The notes: generated by a model from the sequence alone, not told the origin. Counted from the first letter of the stretch, positions 7,672 through 16,633 are shown. The stretch is 64,000 nt of DNA from Streptomyces fodineus (GCF_001735805.1 NZ_CP017248.1:868001-932000); one strand, 5' to 3'. Numbers and translations are program-made.

Positions 7672-8106
7672 CTAGAAGGCGAAGACTCCGCCACCCGTCG
7701 CATCGCGCATGCAGGCGTTGCCGAAGGAGCGCTCGTAGTCGACGCGCTTGCCCTGCCAGACACCCTGGACGGTGACGACGACCGGGTCGTACAGCTTGGT
7801 GCACCACACGCCGGGGCTCGGCTTCAGGGCCTCGAAGTCGCCGCCGGTGCCGCGCAGCTCGGCGCAGGCCTGGACGGCGGCCGGATGGGTGCCGGAGGCC
7901 GTGGGCGCGCAGGTCAGGGTGACGGCGCGCTCCGGAGTGGCCGTGGCGGCGTCGTTGCCGTGGCCGGTGGTCATGACCAGCACCGAGGGGGCGTACAGCG
8001 ACGACGGGGCGGCGCCCGGCGCAGCGACGGCGGCCCCGGTCAGGGGTCCGCAAACGGCGGCGGCCGTCAGGCCGATGGCCGCTGCCCAGCGCGCGGTGTT
8101 CCGCAT
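7672..8106 (-). CDS. SSI-type secreted protease inhibitor with P1 lysine
   Basis: The 144-residue precursor matches the length of Streptomyces subtilisin inhibitor. It has a Sec signal peptide (residues 1-33, cleaved near AVA-APG), conserved Cys in [23 protein letters not shown] and GNACMRD (two disulfides), and the terminal GVFAF. By alignment to SSI (CPMVYDPV) the reactive site is C-T-K-L, so P1 is Lys rather than Met, predicting trypsin-like protease inhibition. ATG 8106 was chosen because GGAAGG lies 9 nt upstream; ATG 8115 would sit against it. SSI proteins are extracellular dimers that control the organism's own secreted proteases. Confidence 0.94.
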   Translation of the reverse strand: MRNTARWAAAIGLTAAAVCGPLTGAAVAAPGAAPSSLYAPSVLVMTTGHGNDAATATPERAVTLTCAPTASGTHPAAVQACAELRGTGGDFEALKPSPGVWCTKLYDPVVVTVQGVWQGKRVDYERSFGNACMRDATGGGVFAF

Positions 8107-8425
8107 TATGTGCATCCTTCCGCTCGAAACAGACGAGGTGCCGGCCCGGACCCGGTCGGGCACCGGGGCGGCGAGCGCCACTCTGCCGAGTCCGCCGTCG
8201 AAACTCACATCGAACCCATGGGTTTCGGTAACCTTTCGTGTTGAAGCAGTGGCGTGATGTCACGGAATCCACACACCGTGACCCCGCAACTACGCGGATT
8301 CCGCCCTCCGGAGCCTGCCGGATGGCCGAAAATCAGCGCTTCGTTAATCGGCCTGAAACATTCCGACTCTGACCCCTCCGAGCCCCTTCATGACTCCTTG
8401 TGTTCATGAAGTGATCACCAAGGGC
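8107..8425. other. Intergenic region upstream of the SSI gene
   Basis: This region holds the SSI promoter and the 3' end of the sigma-like/ricin copy A transcript. It contains a perfect inverted repeat CTTCATGA-N10-TCATGAAG (8386-8411), which could be a weak terminator or an operator, and the 12-bp palindrome AACCCATGGGTT (8213-8224) upstream of the SSI start. I could not fix -35/-10 hexamers with confidence. No coding sequence is evident. Confidence 0.5.
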
Positions 8426-10144
8426 CTAGGCGCGCCGCTGCGGCGGTGCCGTCGGCCGCGCCGGAGGACCGCCCGTGCCGGCGATCGAGAGGGAGCCGGG
8501 GCTCGCCGTGGACGCGTCGGTCGCCCAGCGCTGGCCGGCCGAGCGGTCGCGGACCTTGACGACGAGGTCGGCGCCCGGGGTCGCGTCGCTGGGTGCGAGG
8601 GCGAGGGTCCGGTCCCAGCGTGGCAGCAACTCGCCCTGCACCGTGACGTCGTAGCGCACGTCGTCGCCCCGCCGGGAGCGAGCGTCGGCGCAGGTGCCGA
8701 GGATCACCACACCGGCGTCGGCGTGCGAGTCCAGGCACAGCCCCGAGTCGGCCGCGCTGCGCAAGCGCCCGTCGGCCTCGTACGTCCACTGCTGGGTGAG
8801 TGCCACGGAGCACACGGCGAGGACCGCACCCGCCCCGGCCTTCGGTGTGCCCTTGATGTCCAGGCACAGGCCGGCGGCGGCGTTGCGCAGCCGGCTGGGA
8901 CGGCCGACGGCGGGCAGTGCCGCGGCGCCGGGGCCGGTGGCCGAGGACGGCGGGGACTGGCCGGCGGCGGTGCCGGGGACGGCGCTGGTGGAGGCGACCG
9001 GGTCGGTCCCGTCACCGCCGTCCGGCCAGACGCTGACCGCGAGGACGGTCGCCAGCAGCCCGGCCGAGGCCACACCGACGCCGGTGAGCAGCGTCCGGGA
9101 GGACCAGGCGATGCCGGGGATCCGGGCGAGCGGTCCGGGCTCGTCGGCGCGCCGCCGGCCGCGGGACACCGGGATCCGGGGCCCGGGTTCGCCGTCGCCG
9201 CGCCGCCGGGTGCCGGACAGGGCCGCGCGGGCGAGCAGTCCGGGCGTGTCGCCGCCGCGCCGGCGTCCGCCGGAGCGGCGGGAGCCACCACGGGTGCGGG
9301 CGGGTCCGGAGCGGCGGCCGGGGCGTGATTCGAGGTAGCGGCGGGCGCCCCAGCCGAGCACGGCCTCGGCGAGCAGCACCCCCAAGGCGGCGTCGGCGTG
9401 GCCCAGTTGCTCGGCCGCGTGCCGGCAGAAGGGGCAGGCGGACAGGTGTTCCTGGACGTCGGGCAGCAGGGCGCCGCCACGGCGGATCGGAACGTCGAGC
9501 AGACGGTTGTAGTAGCGGCATTCCTTGCCGGGCGCGAGTTCCCGGTGGGCGCGTACCAGGCCTTCCCGGAATTTCTCGCGCGCCTGTCCCAGCGCGAGCG
9601 TCGCGCTGTCGACGTCCACACCGAGCAGTCCGGCCGGAACGGTTATCGGTTCCGCCTCCACCTCGATGTGCCAGAGCAGTGCCTGCTCCAGTCGGGGAAG
9701 GGCGTGAAATGAGCGGTCGGAGAGGGCGCGGTTTTCCGGTATCAGGGTCTTCGCGGCGCGCATACCACGGCCACCGGCGGGTTTGCCGAGTCCGGGCAGT
9801 ACGGCGGTGATCCGGTCGGTGCCGGACCAGTTGACGACCGTGTCCCGGACTGCCACGAGCAGCCGGGGACGCAGCGCCTCGGCGGGTTCGCCGAGCGCGA
9901 GGCGGCCGAGGACCTGATGGAAGGCCGTGGCGGTCACCATGTGGGCGAGCGGTCCGGAAAGGGCCAGGCAGACCACGGCGTAGTCCTGGGCGGGCGGCCA
10001 GTGCCGGGCCATCAGCAGGGCGGCGGACCGGGAGGCCTCCGCGTCGGAGCCGGCCCGCAGCGGACCGGCGAGCGACTCGTCGGACTCCCCGGGGTCGCCG
10101 CCGGGCGGCGGAAAGGGAGGACGAGGTGGGTGGGGGGTGGGCAC
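8426..10144 (-). CDS. Sigma-like / zinc-finger / transmembrane / ricin-B lectin fusion protein (copy A)
   Basis: The 572-residue protein has four parts. Residues ~40-205 are helical and resemble sigma-factor regions 2 and 4: ALPRLEQALLWHIEVEAEPITVP is like a region-4 start, followed by AREKFREGLVRAHREL. H233-x3-C237-x2-C240 is an anti-sigma-type zinc motif. An Arg/Gly-rich linker leads to one membrane helix (~352-373). The outside part is a ricin-B-like domain (RLRNAAAGLCLDIKG, QQWTYE, SGLCLDSH, QRWA). Predicted topology is N-terminus in, lectin out. GTG 10144 was chosen for the AAAGGA site 9 nt upstream. A longer paralogue lies at 23494-25938. Biochemical role unknown; glycan-sensing regulation is inference. 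Confidence 0.85.
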   Translation of the reverse strand: MPTPHPPRPPFPPPGGDPGESDESLAGPLRAGSDAEASRSAALLMARHWPPAQDYAVVCLALSGPLAHMVTATAFHQVLGRLALGEPAEALRPRLLVAVRDTVVNWSGTDRITAVLPGLGKPAGGRGMRAAKTLIPENRALSDRSFHALPRLEQALLWHIEVEAEPITVPAGLLGVDVDSATLALGQAREKFREGLVRAHRELAPGKECRYYNRLLDVPIRRGGALLPDVQEHLSACPFCRHAAEQLGHADAALGVLLAEAVLGWGARRYLESRPGRRSGPARTRGGSRRSGGRRRGGDTPGLLARAALSGTRRRGDGEPGPRIPVSRGRRRADEPGPLARIPGIAWSSRTLLTGVGVASAGLLATVLAVSVWPDGGDGTDPVASTSAVPGTAAGQSPPSSATGPGAAALPAVGRPSRLRNAAAGLCLDIKGTPKAGAGAVLAVCSVALTQQWTYEADGRLRSAADSGLCLDSHADAGVVILGTCADARSRRGDDVRYDVTVQGELLPRWDRTLALAPSDATPGADLVVKVRDRSAGQRWATDASTASPGSLSIAGTGGPPARPTAPPQRRA

Positions 10145-10626
10145 GGAGCGGATTCCTTTGTGCGTGACGTGCGTGCTGCTTTGGTGCGTACCTCTGCGGC
10201 GCACGGGAGGAAAATTCGTTGGCGCCCCGGCCGATGACGGTTCCGCAACTGCCTGGAGAACCCCGGACTTTACCCCCCGCACGGGCGTTTCAACCCTTGC
10301 ACAACTTCCACACGAGCAACAAGGCACCCGCACAACATCGAGCATGTTGAAAGAAAGTCAGAAAGTCGTCGTCCGTCTGTTCCCCTGCAGGGGCTTTCCT
10401 AATTCCATGCGCCCCGTGTGAAGCGTGCGCACACACTAGCGGGCGCGCGCACGCTTCCGGGGCGTGCGGCCCGGTAGTGGACTGGGGCCGGCCTCCTCGG
10501 AAAGGCCCGCGCGAAACCGGCCGCCGGTCCCGCTCCTCCCGCCCTCGGCCGGCGGCCTCGCCCACCCTGCCCCGGCCGGCGGCCCCGGCGGCTTCCCCCC
10601 GCCGTCCGGGGCGGGTTCGGGCCCGC
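10145..10626. other. Intergenic region upstream of copy A
   Basis: This 482-nt non-coding region separates the copy A start from the Doc-like gene. It contains the bipartite element described separately (10297-10324). On the minus strand there is also a possible promoter with TTGAAA and TAAAGT 15 nt apart (about 10270-10293), closer than ideal. The remainder is GC-rich without recognisable genes. Confidence 0.5.
10297..10324 (-). promoter_or_regulatory. Bipartite upstream element shared with the paralogous gene
   Basis: Read on the gene strand this is CCTTGTT-N14-TGTGCAA. The same two 7-mers with the same 14-nt spacing occur upstream of copy B (26113-26140). The distances to the GTG starts are 152 and 174 nt. 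The spacer sequences are mostly different, which argues for conservation of the half-sites. It may be a regulator site or an unusual promoter. Confidence 0.5.
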
Positions 10627-11004
10627 TCAGATCTGCCAGGAGCGCAGGCGGTCGGCCGCGCCGTACACGTCGGCCTTGCCGGAGATCAGGTCGCGGGCGA
10701 GGTCGACGAGGGCGCCGTAGGGCGGGTCGATGCCGACGCCGCTGACGAACATGTAGGCCACGGCGGTCGCGCAGGCGAAGCGGGCGTTGGCGGCGGGCAG
10801 GGGCTTGAGCACGGCGAGGGTGTGCAGCAGGGCGGCGGCCCGCCAGGCGGGGTCGGAGTCGACGCCGAGCCGGGGCGGGTCCACGCGGTGCCGGGCGACG
10901 GCGGCGACCAGCGCGGAGAAGTCGTCGACCGAGGGCTGGTCGGGCAGGACTTCCTCGTGGCGCTGGAGCAGCCAGGGGACGTCGATGTGGATGACGGAGG
11001 GCAT
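10627..11004 (-). CDS. Fic/Doc-family toxin-like protein with degenerate active-site motif
   Basis: The 125-residue protein aligns with short Streptomyces Doc-type toxins: MPSVIHIDVPWLLQRHEEVL at the N-terminus and LHTLAVLKPLPAANARFACATAVAYMFVSG in the core. The Fic/Doc active-site loop is normally HxFx(D/E)GNKR, with the His catalytic. Here it reads LKPLPAANAR, so the His, Phe and Asp/Gly are replaced and only the N-A-R end remains. AMPylation or phosphorylation activity is therefore doubtful. It lies 3 nt after the antitoxin stop on the same strand, the usual antitoxin-toxin order. Confidence 0.82.
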   Translation of the reverse strand: MPSVIHIDVPWLLQRHEEVLPDQPSVDDFSALVAAVARHRVDPPRLGVDSDPAWRAAALLHTLAVLKPLPAANARFACATAVAYMFVSGVGIDPPYGALVDLARDLISGKADVYGAADRLRSWQI

Positions 11005-11007
11005 GCG

Positions 11008-11247
11008 TCAGGCGGCCTCGTCCTTCGCGGGGGGCTCGTCGTCGGGGAAGGCCGCCGCGAACTCGTCGGCGTGCGCGGCGAAGAACTGCCGGAAGGCCTC
11101 GGCGCCCTCCTGCAGGGCGCGGTGCCTGGCTATGTCGGCGGCGGCGGCCTCGCGTACGAGGGCTTTCATCGACGTACCGCGTTCCTTGGCGATCTGCCGC
11201 AGGTCCTCAAGTTCCCGCTCGCTGAACTCCACATTGAGAGCTGGCAT
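11008..11247 (-). CDS. Antitoxin, ribbon-helix-helix type, partner of the Doc-like protein
   Basis: A 79-residue acidic protein. MPALNVEFSERELEDLRQIAKERGTSMKALVREA forms the beta-strand/helix/helix of a CopG/Arc-like DNA-binding fold, and the C-terminal tail (FAAAFPDDEPPAKDEAA) is acidic and likely unfolded, as expected for the toxin-neutralising part. ATG 11247 is preceded by GAGGGG; a GTG three codons earlier is less likely. Antitoxins of this type usually autoregulate, and a small inverted repeat sits just upstream. Confidence 0.85.
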   Translation of the reverse strand: MPALNVEFSERELEDLRQIAKERGTSMKALVREAAAADIARHRALQEGAEAFRQFFAAHADEFAAAFPDDEPPAKDEAA

Positions 11248-11265
11248 ACCCCTCACCGTACCGCG

Positions 11266-11279
11266 CGGGTACTTACCCG
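11266..11279. promoter_or_regulatory. Inverted repeat upstream of the antitoxin gene
   Basis: CGGGTA-CT-TACCCG is a perfect 6-2-6 inverted repeat 19 nt upstream of the antitoxin start. Position and symmetry suit binding by a dimeric ribbon-helix-helix antitoxin. Confidence 0.5.
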
Positions 11280-11435
11280 TAAATACGTCCAGGTCAGACG
11301 CCCTCTCGCACGGTACCTACGACGGTCGAGGGCCATGTCCGATTCCCGCCGGTCACCCGACACGCGGCGCAGCAGACTCGGCAGCACGGAAGAAAGCGAC
11401 GAGGAACCCTGCAGCGGAACAGAAGGAGCATCCCC

Positions 11436-11945
11436 ATGAGCACGCGCATCGTCCACACCGTCCATCCCAGCCCGCTGGGCGAGCTGCCGCTGACCGGCTC
11501 GCTCACGCCGGGCGGCCTCACGCTCACCTCGCTCGGCATGCCCGGGCAGCGCGGTGCGTCCGGCGTCCGCGCCAAGGACCGCGACGACCGGCCGTTCGCC
11601 GAGGTGCACCGACAGCTGGACGCCTACTTCGCGGGCCACCGGACCCGCTTCGACCTGCCGCTCGCCGCCACCGGCACCGCGTTCCAGCAGGCGGTGTGGC
11701 AGGCCCTCGACGACATCCCCCACGGCACGACGCTCACGTACGGCGGGCTGGCCGCCCGGCTGGGCGTACCGCGTGCCGACCTCCGCGCGGTGGGCCGGGC
11801 CCTCGGCGCCAACCCCCTGCTCCTGGTCCGCCCGTGCCACCGGGTGATCGGCGCGGACGGCTCGATGCGCGGGTACGCGGGCGGCGTCGAGCGCAAGCTG
11901 TGGCTGCTCACGCACGAAGGCGCGCTGCAGCCGGCCCTGGTGTGA
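11436..11945 (+). CDS. ogt: Methylated-DNA--[protein]-cysteine S-methyltransferase
   Basis: The 169-residue suicide repair enzyme transfers alkyl groups from O6-alkylguanine to its active-site Cys in RPCHRVIG (PCHR motif, near residue 134). The upstream [21 protein letters not shown] and [11 protein letters not shown] are the helix-turn-helix and Asn-hinge elements. The Ile usually preceding PCHRV is Arg here ([10 protein letters not shown]). It is Ogt-like because there is no Ada-type N-terminal zinc domain. GAAGGAG precedes the ATG. The next gene, an Fe(II)/2OG oxygenase, starts 11 nt downstream, giving a two-gene direct-reversal repair operon. Confidence 0.95.
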   Translation: MSTRIVHTVHPSPLGELPLTGSLTPGGLTLTSLGMPGQRGASGVRAKDRDDRPFAEVHRQLDAYFAGHRTRFDLPLAATGTAFQQAVWQALDDIPHGTTLTYGGLAARLGVPRADLRAVGRALGANPLLLVRPCHRVIGADGSMRGYAGGVERKLWLLTHEGALQPALV

Positions 11946-11956
11946 AGGAGACCGTC

Positions 11957-12679
11957 ATGACGTTCACCCCGGCCGAGGCCCGTCGCCGCGCGGCCCGCAC
12001 GGACTGGACCGCGCTCGCGGCCGAGCTGGACGAGCACGGCAGCGCACCCACGGGCCCGCTGCTCTCCCCGGCCGAGTGCGCCGACCTGGCCGCGCTGTAC
12101 GACAAGCCGGAGCTGTTCCGGACGACGGTCGATCTGGCCCGGCATCGGTTCGGCTCCGGCGAGTACCGCTATTTCACCCATGACCTGCCCGCCCCGGTGG
12201 CCGCGCTGCGCGCCGCGCTCTACCCCCGGCTGCTGCCGGTCGCCCGGGACTGGGCGGCCCGCCTGGACCGCCCGGCACCCTGGCCCGACTCGCTCGAGGA
12301 GTGGCTGGAGCGCTGTCACGCGGCCGGCCAGGACCGCTCGGCACAGATCCTGCTCAGCTACGGACCGGGCGACTGGAACGCCCTGCACCGGGACGTGTTC
12401 GGCGCACTGGTCTTCCCGTTGCAGGTGGTGATCGCCCTGGACGCCTACGCCACGGACTACACCGGCGGCGAGTTCCTCATGGTCGAGCAGCGCCCACGCG
12501 CCCAGTCCCGGGGCACGGCGAGCATCCTCCGCCAGGGCCACGGCCTGGTGTTCACCACCCGCGACCGCCCCGTACGCACCCGCCGCGGCTGGTCGGCGGG
12601 TGCGATGCGGCACGGGGTGAGCACCGTACGCTCGGGCCGCCGGCGGACCCTGGGGCTGGTCTTCCACGACGCGTCGTGA
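11957..12679 (+). CDS. 2OG-Fe(II) oxygenase (putative alkylated-DNA repair partner)
   Basis: The 240-residue protein has the jelly-roll dioxygenase iron triad: HRD in WNALHRDVFG (near residue 139) and a distal His in AMRHGVSTV, followed by an Arg-rich strand for 2-oxoglutarate (RSGRRRTLGLVFHDAS). The region TGGEFLMVEQRPRAQS is a conserved strand of the family. It is separated from the ogt gene by 11 nt with GAAGGAG as its own ribosome binding site. Linkage to Ogt suggests oxidative dealkylation of DNA or nucleotides, as in AlkB, but the family is distinct from classical AlkB, so that is inference. Confidence 0.9.
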   Translation: MTFTPAEARRRAARTDWTALAAELDEHGSAPTGPLLSPAECADLAALYDKPELFRTTVDLARHRFGSGEYRYFTHDLPAPVAALRAALYPRLLPVARDWAARLDRPAPWPDSLEEWLERCHAAGQDRSAQILLSYGPGDWNALHRDVFGALVFPLQVVIALDAYATDYTGGEFLMVEQRPRAQSRGTASILRQGHGLVFTTRDRPVRTRRGWSAGAMRHGVSTVRSGRRRTLGLVFHDAS

Positions 12680-12735
12680 CAACACCCCGGGAACACCGCC
12701 CGCCCCCCGGACCGTCCGTGACGATCTCGCTTGCC

Positions 12736-13319
12736 CTGGGCACGCCGGGCCGACGGCAGGACGCCCTCGCCGCAGCCGAAGGTCACGCCCCGGAAGGACG
12801 CGGCGCGGCGCCCCTCGCGGAAGCCGAGGGCGTGGTGCAGGCCGAGCGAGACGGGGGTGCGTGCGGAGGCGCAGCACCACACCTCCCCGCCGCGCCGCCA
12901 GACCCAGGCCATGCGCCACCCGGTCAGGGCCCGGCCGATTCCGGGCGGCGCCGGTGCCGGGCCACGGTCACTCCGCTGAGGTAACACCCTTCGGGCGCGC
13001 CGTCCCGCGGGTGCTCCGGGAGGAAGGCGACGCTCCCGTGTCCGGCGGTCTCCTCGCCCACCCGCGCGAGGACGGCCGCGCCGCGCTCGGCGGTGACGGC
13101 GCGGGCGATGCGGTCCGCCCCCTGTGCCACCGTTGCGCCGCGCGCCTCGGCCTGGCGCACGGCCAGGGCGGGGGCGTCCTGAAGCACGCCGGCAGCAGGG
13201 CGGCGGGGGTCGGCCCCGGGCCGGCTGCTCGGGGCGGGCTCGTACGGCGCGAAGGGGGACGGGGTGTCGTCGCGGGCGGCCGGGACCGGTCCGGGCGCCC
13301 GTGGCACGGAGCCGCTCAT
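12736..13319 (-). pseudogene. GNAT N-acetyltransferase, frameshifted
   Basis: From ATG 13319 the frame encodes a GNAT N-terminal half ending VGEETAGHGSVAF...CYLSGVTVARHRRR and then stops at about 12924. The expected continuation GIGRALTGWRMAWVWRR...SLGLHHALGFREGRRAASF is intact but in another frame starting near 12943. The acetyl-CoA loop RHRRR-GIG is cut exactly at the C/G run around 12941-12946, so a single -1 or +2 change would restore it. No sensible stop follows the C-terminal half. It lies 5 nt downstream of the GH2 gene. A sequencing error is possible, but both halves also show unusual substitutions. Confidence 0.75.
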
Positions 13320-13324
13320 GGGTC

Positions 13325-16300
13325 TCACACGTCCAGCCTGCTGATGCGCACCGCACCCCTGGCCTCACCTGGATGTGCGCTCGTCAGGGTCAGGCGCAGC
13401 CGGGAGCCTCGTACCGCGTCGAAGGTGATCACGGTCGGGCTGTCCGAGGCCGTGGCCCAGTCCACCTGCGCGCCGGTCACCGGGACATACGCGTGCCCGT
13501 CCCAGACCGCCACCTCGGCCTGCGCGGGCAGCGCGTGGGTGGCGTCCACCGTGAAGGACGCCTCGACCCGGTCGAAGGTCCGGCCGCGCCCGAAGTCGAC
13601 CGACACCCAGTCCTTTGCGCGAGCCCCGCTGAACGCGGGCAGCAGTGCCGTGGCCGACTTGGCGAAGGCGTTGGACCAGCCGGTGGCCGGGTCGCCGTCG
13701 AGCATCGCGGCGGGCAGGCTGTCCGGGCGCCCGGAGTAACCGGCGTCCGCATACGGGTAGTTCACGGGCGCCGGGTGGTCGGGCCGGAAGCCGGCCGCCG
13801 GGGTGCGGGCCGTCTCGGGCGCCGGGGTGGCGCGCACGCCCACCGTGCCCGTGCGCAGTCCGTCCGCCCGCGCGGTGACCGTCAGCGCACCCGGCCGCGT
13901 ACCTGACCGGACGACGGCGAGGGCCTTGCCGTGGAACGCGGTGCGGGTGCTCGCCTGGTAGCGCTCGGCGCTCTCCTCGCGGCCGTTGTCGACCCCGGCC
14001 AGGGAACCTCCGCGGACATCGAAGGTGATCAGGTGCTCGGCGTCGGGCACCACCACGCCGTGCGCGTCGACGATCTCGGCGGTGACGAAGACCAGGGAAC
14101 GGCCGTCGGCGGCAAGGGACTCGCGGTCGGCGGTGAGGCGTACCGCGTGCGCGGCGCCGGCCGTGCGCAGCACGTCCGTGGCGACCACCTTCCCGTCCCG
14201 CCGGGCCACCGCCTTCAACTCCCCCGGCTGGAACGGCACTTCCCAGGTCAGGTGCAGCTTGCCCGCACTGCCGTTCGGGCTGGTGTAACTGCCCGGGTAA
14301 GGGCCGTCGGTGAAGGTCTTGTCGTCGCCGGTGGCCTCGGTGGTCTCCAGGTAGCCGCGGCCGTCGGTGGTCTGCTTGACGTCGAACCGCCGTACGCCGA
14401 GGGACTTTCCGTTGAGGAACAGCTCGACGGAGGGCACGTTGGCGTATGCCCAGACCTCGACCGTGTCGCCCTCCCGGTGGTTCCAGGTCATGGGCAGCAG
14501 ATGGACCATCGGCTCGGTCGTCCACTGGCTCCTGAAGAGGTGGTACATGTCCTTAGGGAACCCGGCCGTGTCGACCGCGCCGAAGAAGGACGACTTCACC
14601 GGGAAGACGTCGTACGGGGTCGGCTCGCCGATGTAGTCGATGCCGGACCACAGGAACTGTCCCGCGAACCACTTCCGGTCCCGGTCCTTCTTGTGGCCGT
14701 ACTCGCCGCTCATCGTCCAGGAGGCGAGGTTGTTGTCGTAGGAGGAGGTCTCGCGCTTGCCCGGTGTGTGGTTCTCGCCGGTGTTGAGGTGTTCCGGCTC
14801 CTGGTACGCGCCCCGGGTCGAGGTCTCCGAGGAGGACTCGGACTCGAAGAGGAACAGGCGGGGGTAGCGCGCGTGCAGGGCGTCGACGGACTTGGCCGTG
14901 TTGTAGTTCAGGCCCAGGCCGTCGAGTCTGGCCAGCATCAGGTCGGCCGGTGAGCCGGTGGCGGGCACGCCGTGGTACTTGTTCGAGCCGATGACCACCG
15001 GGCGGGTGGCGTCCGCGGCCTTGATCGCGCCGATGATCCGGTCGGCCATCGCGAGCCCGGCCGTGGAGGTGGAGTCGGGGATCTCGTTGCCGACGGACCA
15101 CAGGACGACGGCCGGTGAGTTCCGGGCGGCCAGCACCATCTCGGTGGCGTCCTTCTCGCACCACTCGTCGAAGAAGCGTCCGTAGTCGTACCTCGTCTTG
15201 CCGGTGCGCCAGCAGTCGAAGGCCTCCACCATCATCACGATGCCCAGCTCCTCGCAGACCTGGATCATCTGCGGCGCGGGCGGGTTGTGGGAGGTGCGGA
15301 AGGCGTTGACCCCCATCGACTTCATGATCCGCATCTGTCTGCGCACCGCGTCGATGCTGATCGCGGCGCCGAGCGCGCCCTGGTCGTGGTGCAGGTCGAC
15401 GCCCTTGATCTTGGTGTGGGTGCCGTTGAGGGAGAAGCCCTCGTCGGGGTCGAAACGGTAGGTGCGGATACCGAAGGGCGTGCGGGTGGTGTCGGTGGTA
15501 CGGCCCGCGACGCGCAGTTCGGTGTGCAGGGTGTAGCGGTGCTCCGGGGTCGCGAAGTCCCACAACAGCGGTTTGCCGACGGTGAGTTCGTGGGTTTCGG
15601 TGGCCCGGTCGGAGACGGCGGCCGTGGTGGCCGTACGGGCGACCGTGCGGCCGTCGGGGCCGGTGATCCGGGACTCGATCCGTACGTCGGTGCCGGTGCC
15701 GGACTCGTTCACGACCGTCGTCGCCACGCGGACCAGGGCGCTGTCCGCGGAGATCTCGTCAGTGGTGACGCAGGTGCCCCAGCGGGCCACGTGCACCGGT
15801 TCGGTGATCACGAGCCGGGCCTCGCGGTAGATGCCGCTGCCGGAGTACCAGCGGCTGCCCGGCAGCTGGTTCTGCACCTTGACCGCGAGCACGTTCGGCG
15901 TGCTGCCGTCGGCGTGCACGAGGCCGGTCAGGTCGAGGGCGAAGCCGGTGTAGCCGTAGGGGTGGCGGCCGGCCTCGGTGCCGTTGCAGTAGACGTACGA
16001 GTCCATGTAGACGCCGTCGAACTCGACCGAGACCCGCCGGCCGGCGTACGAGGGCGGCAGGGTGAAGGCGAGCCGGTACCAGCCGAGGCCGCCGGGGAAG
16101 AAGCCGGTGCCGCTGGTGGTGCCGTGGTCGGTGGTGGGGGTCTGCTCGATGCTCCAGTCGTGCGGGACGGCGACCTCACGCCAGGCCGAGTCGTCGTAGC
16201 CGGGATCGGCGGCCCGCGCGTAGGCGCCGGTCGGGTCGGTGATGCCGCCCGGGTCGGCCAGGGCGAAGCGCCAGCCGTCGCGCAGGGGCACGGTGTGGCG

Positions 16301-16423
16301 TCCGCCGGCTTGTGCCGGCGTCTCGGCGGCACCGGCGGCCGGTGCCGCCGGGATGAGCGGCAGTGCTCCGGCCGCGGAGGTCGCGGTGGCCGCGACCAGA
16401 ACCGATCGGCGCGTGACCGTCAT
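13325..16423 (-). CDS. Secreted GH2 family glycosidase (beta-galactosidase/glucuronidase type) with C-terminal carbohydrate-binding region
   Basis: The 1032-residue enzyme starts with a twin-arginine-like signal (TRRSVLVAATATSAAGA). The GH2 sugar-binding domain follows (VPHDWSIEQ, GWYRLAFTLP, YGYTGFALDLT), then the immunoglobulin domain and the TIM barrel (KGVDLHHDQGALG, NAFRTSHNPPAP). The acid/base Glu is in LWSVGNEIP and the nucleophile Glu in SSETSTRGAY. Residues ~760-850 form an invasin/Big-like Ig module, and the last ~150 residues resemble an F5/8-type discoidin domain (LDGDPATGWSN, DFGRGRTFDRVE). It hydrolyses terminal beta-glycosides outside the cell; the exact sugar is uncertain. GGGAG precedes ATG 16423. 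Confidence 0.93.
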   Translation of the reverse strand: MTVTRRSVLVAATATSAAGALPLIPAAPAAGAAETPAQAGGRHTVPLRDGWRFALADPGGITDPTGAYARAADPGYDDSAWREVAVPHDWSIEQTPTTDHGTTSGTGFFPGGLGWYRLAFTLPPSYAGRRVSVEFDGVYMDSYVYCNGTEAGRHPYGYTGFALDLTGLVHADGSTPNVLAVKVQNQLPGSRWYSGSGIYREARLVITEPVHVARWGTCVTTDEISADSALVRVATTVVNESGTGTDVRIESRITGPDGRTVARTATTAAVSDRATETHELTVGKPLLWDFATPEHRYTLHTELRVAGRTTDTTRTPFGIRTYRFDPDEGFSLNGTHTKIKGVDLHHDQGALGAAISIDAVRRQMRIMKSMGVNAFRTSHNPPAPQMIQVCEELGIVMMVEAFDCWRTGKTRYDYGRFFDEWCEKDATEMVLAARNSPAVVLWSVGNEIPDSTSTAGLAMADRIIGAIKAADATRPVVIGSNKYHGVPATGSPADLMLARLDGLGLNYNTAKSVDALHARYPRLFLFESESSSETSTRGAYQEPEHLNTGENHTPGKRETSSYDNNLASWTMSGEYGHKKDRDRKWFAGQFLWSGIDYIGEPTPYDVFPVKSSFFGAVDTAGFPKDMYHLFRSQWTTEPMVHLLPMTWNHREGDTVEVWAYANVPSVELFLNGKSLGVRRFDVKQTTDGRGYLETTEATGDDKTFTDGPYPGSYTSPNGSAGKLHLTWEVPFQPGELKAVARRDGKVVATDVLRTAGAAHAVRLTADRESLAADGRSLVFVTAEIVDAHGVVVPDAEHLITFDVRGGSLAGVDNGREESAERYQASTRTAFHGKALAVVRSGTRPGALTVTARADGLRTGTVGVRATPAPETARTPAAGFRPDHPAPVNYPYADAGYSGRPDSLPAAMLDGDPATGWSNAFAKSATALLPAFSGARAKDWVSVDFGRGRTFDRVEASFTVDATHALPAQAEVAVWDGHAYVPVTGAQVDWATASDSPTVITFDAVRGSRLRLTLTSAHPGEARGAVRISRLDV

Positions 16424-16605
16424 GGCGGCTCTCCCTCAGCAGGGCCCAGAAGTACTCACAACTGATCGTGAACAAACAGATTCTGACGGTTCGACACGCC
16501 GGGTCGTCAAGGGTCCGGAACCACACGTCCGCCTCGGGCGGCAGATCGACCGGATCGCGGCCTTGACCGTGTTCGACGGACCGGCCAGGTGGGCGGAGGT
16601 TGCCG

Positions 16606-16633
16606 TTCACAGGAGTCCCTGAAGCACTACGCT
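16606..16633 (+). promoter_or_regulatory. Candidate promoter of the SpoIIE-family gene
   Basis: -35 TTCACA (16606-16611), 16-nt spacer, -10 TACGCT (16628-16633). It lies 55 nt upstream of the chosen ATG and matches Streptomyces vegetative promoters reasonably well. Confidence 0.45.
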
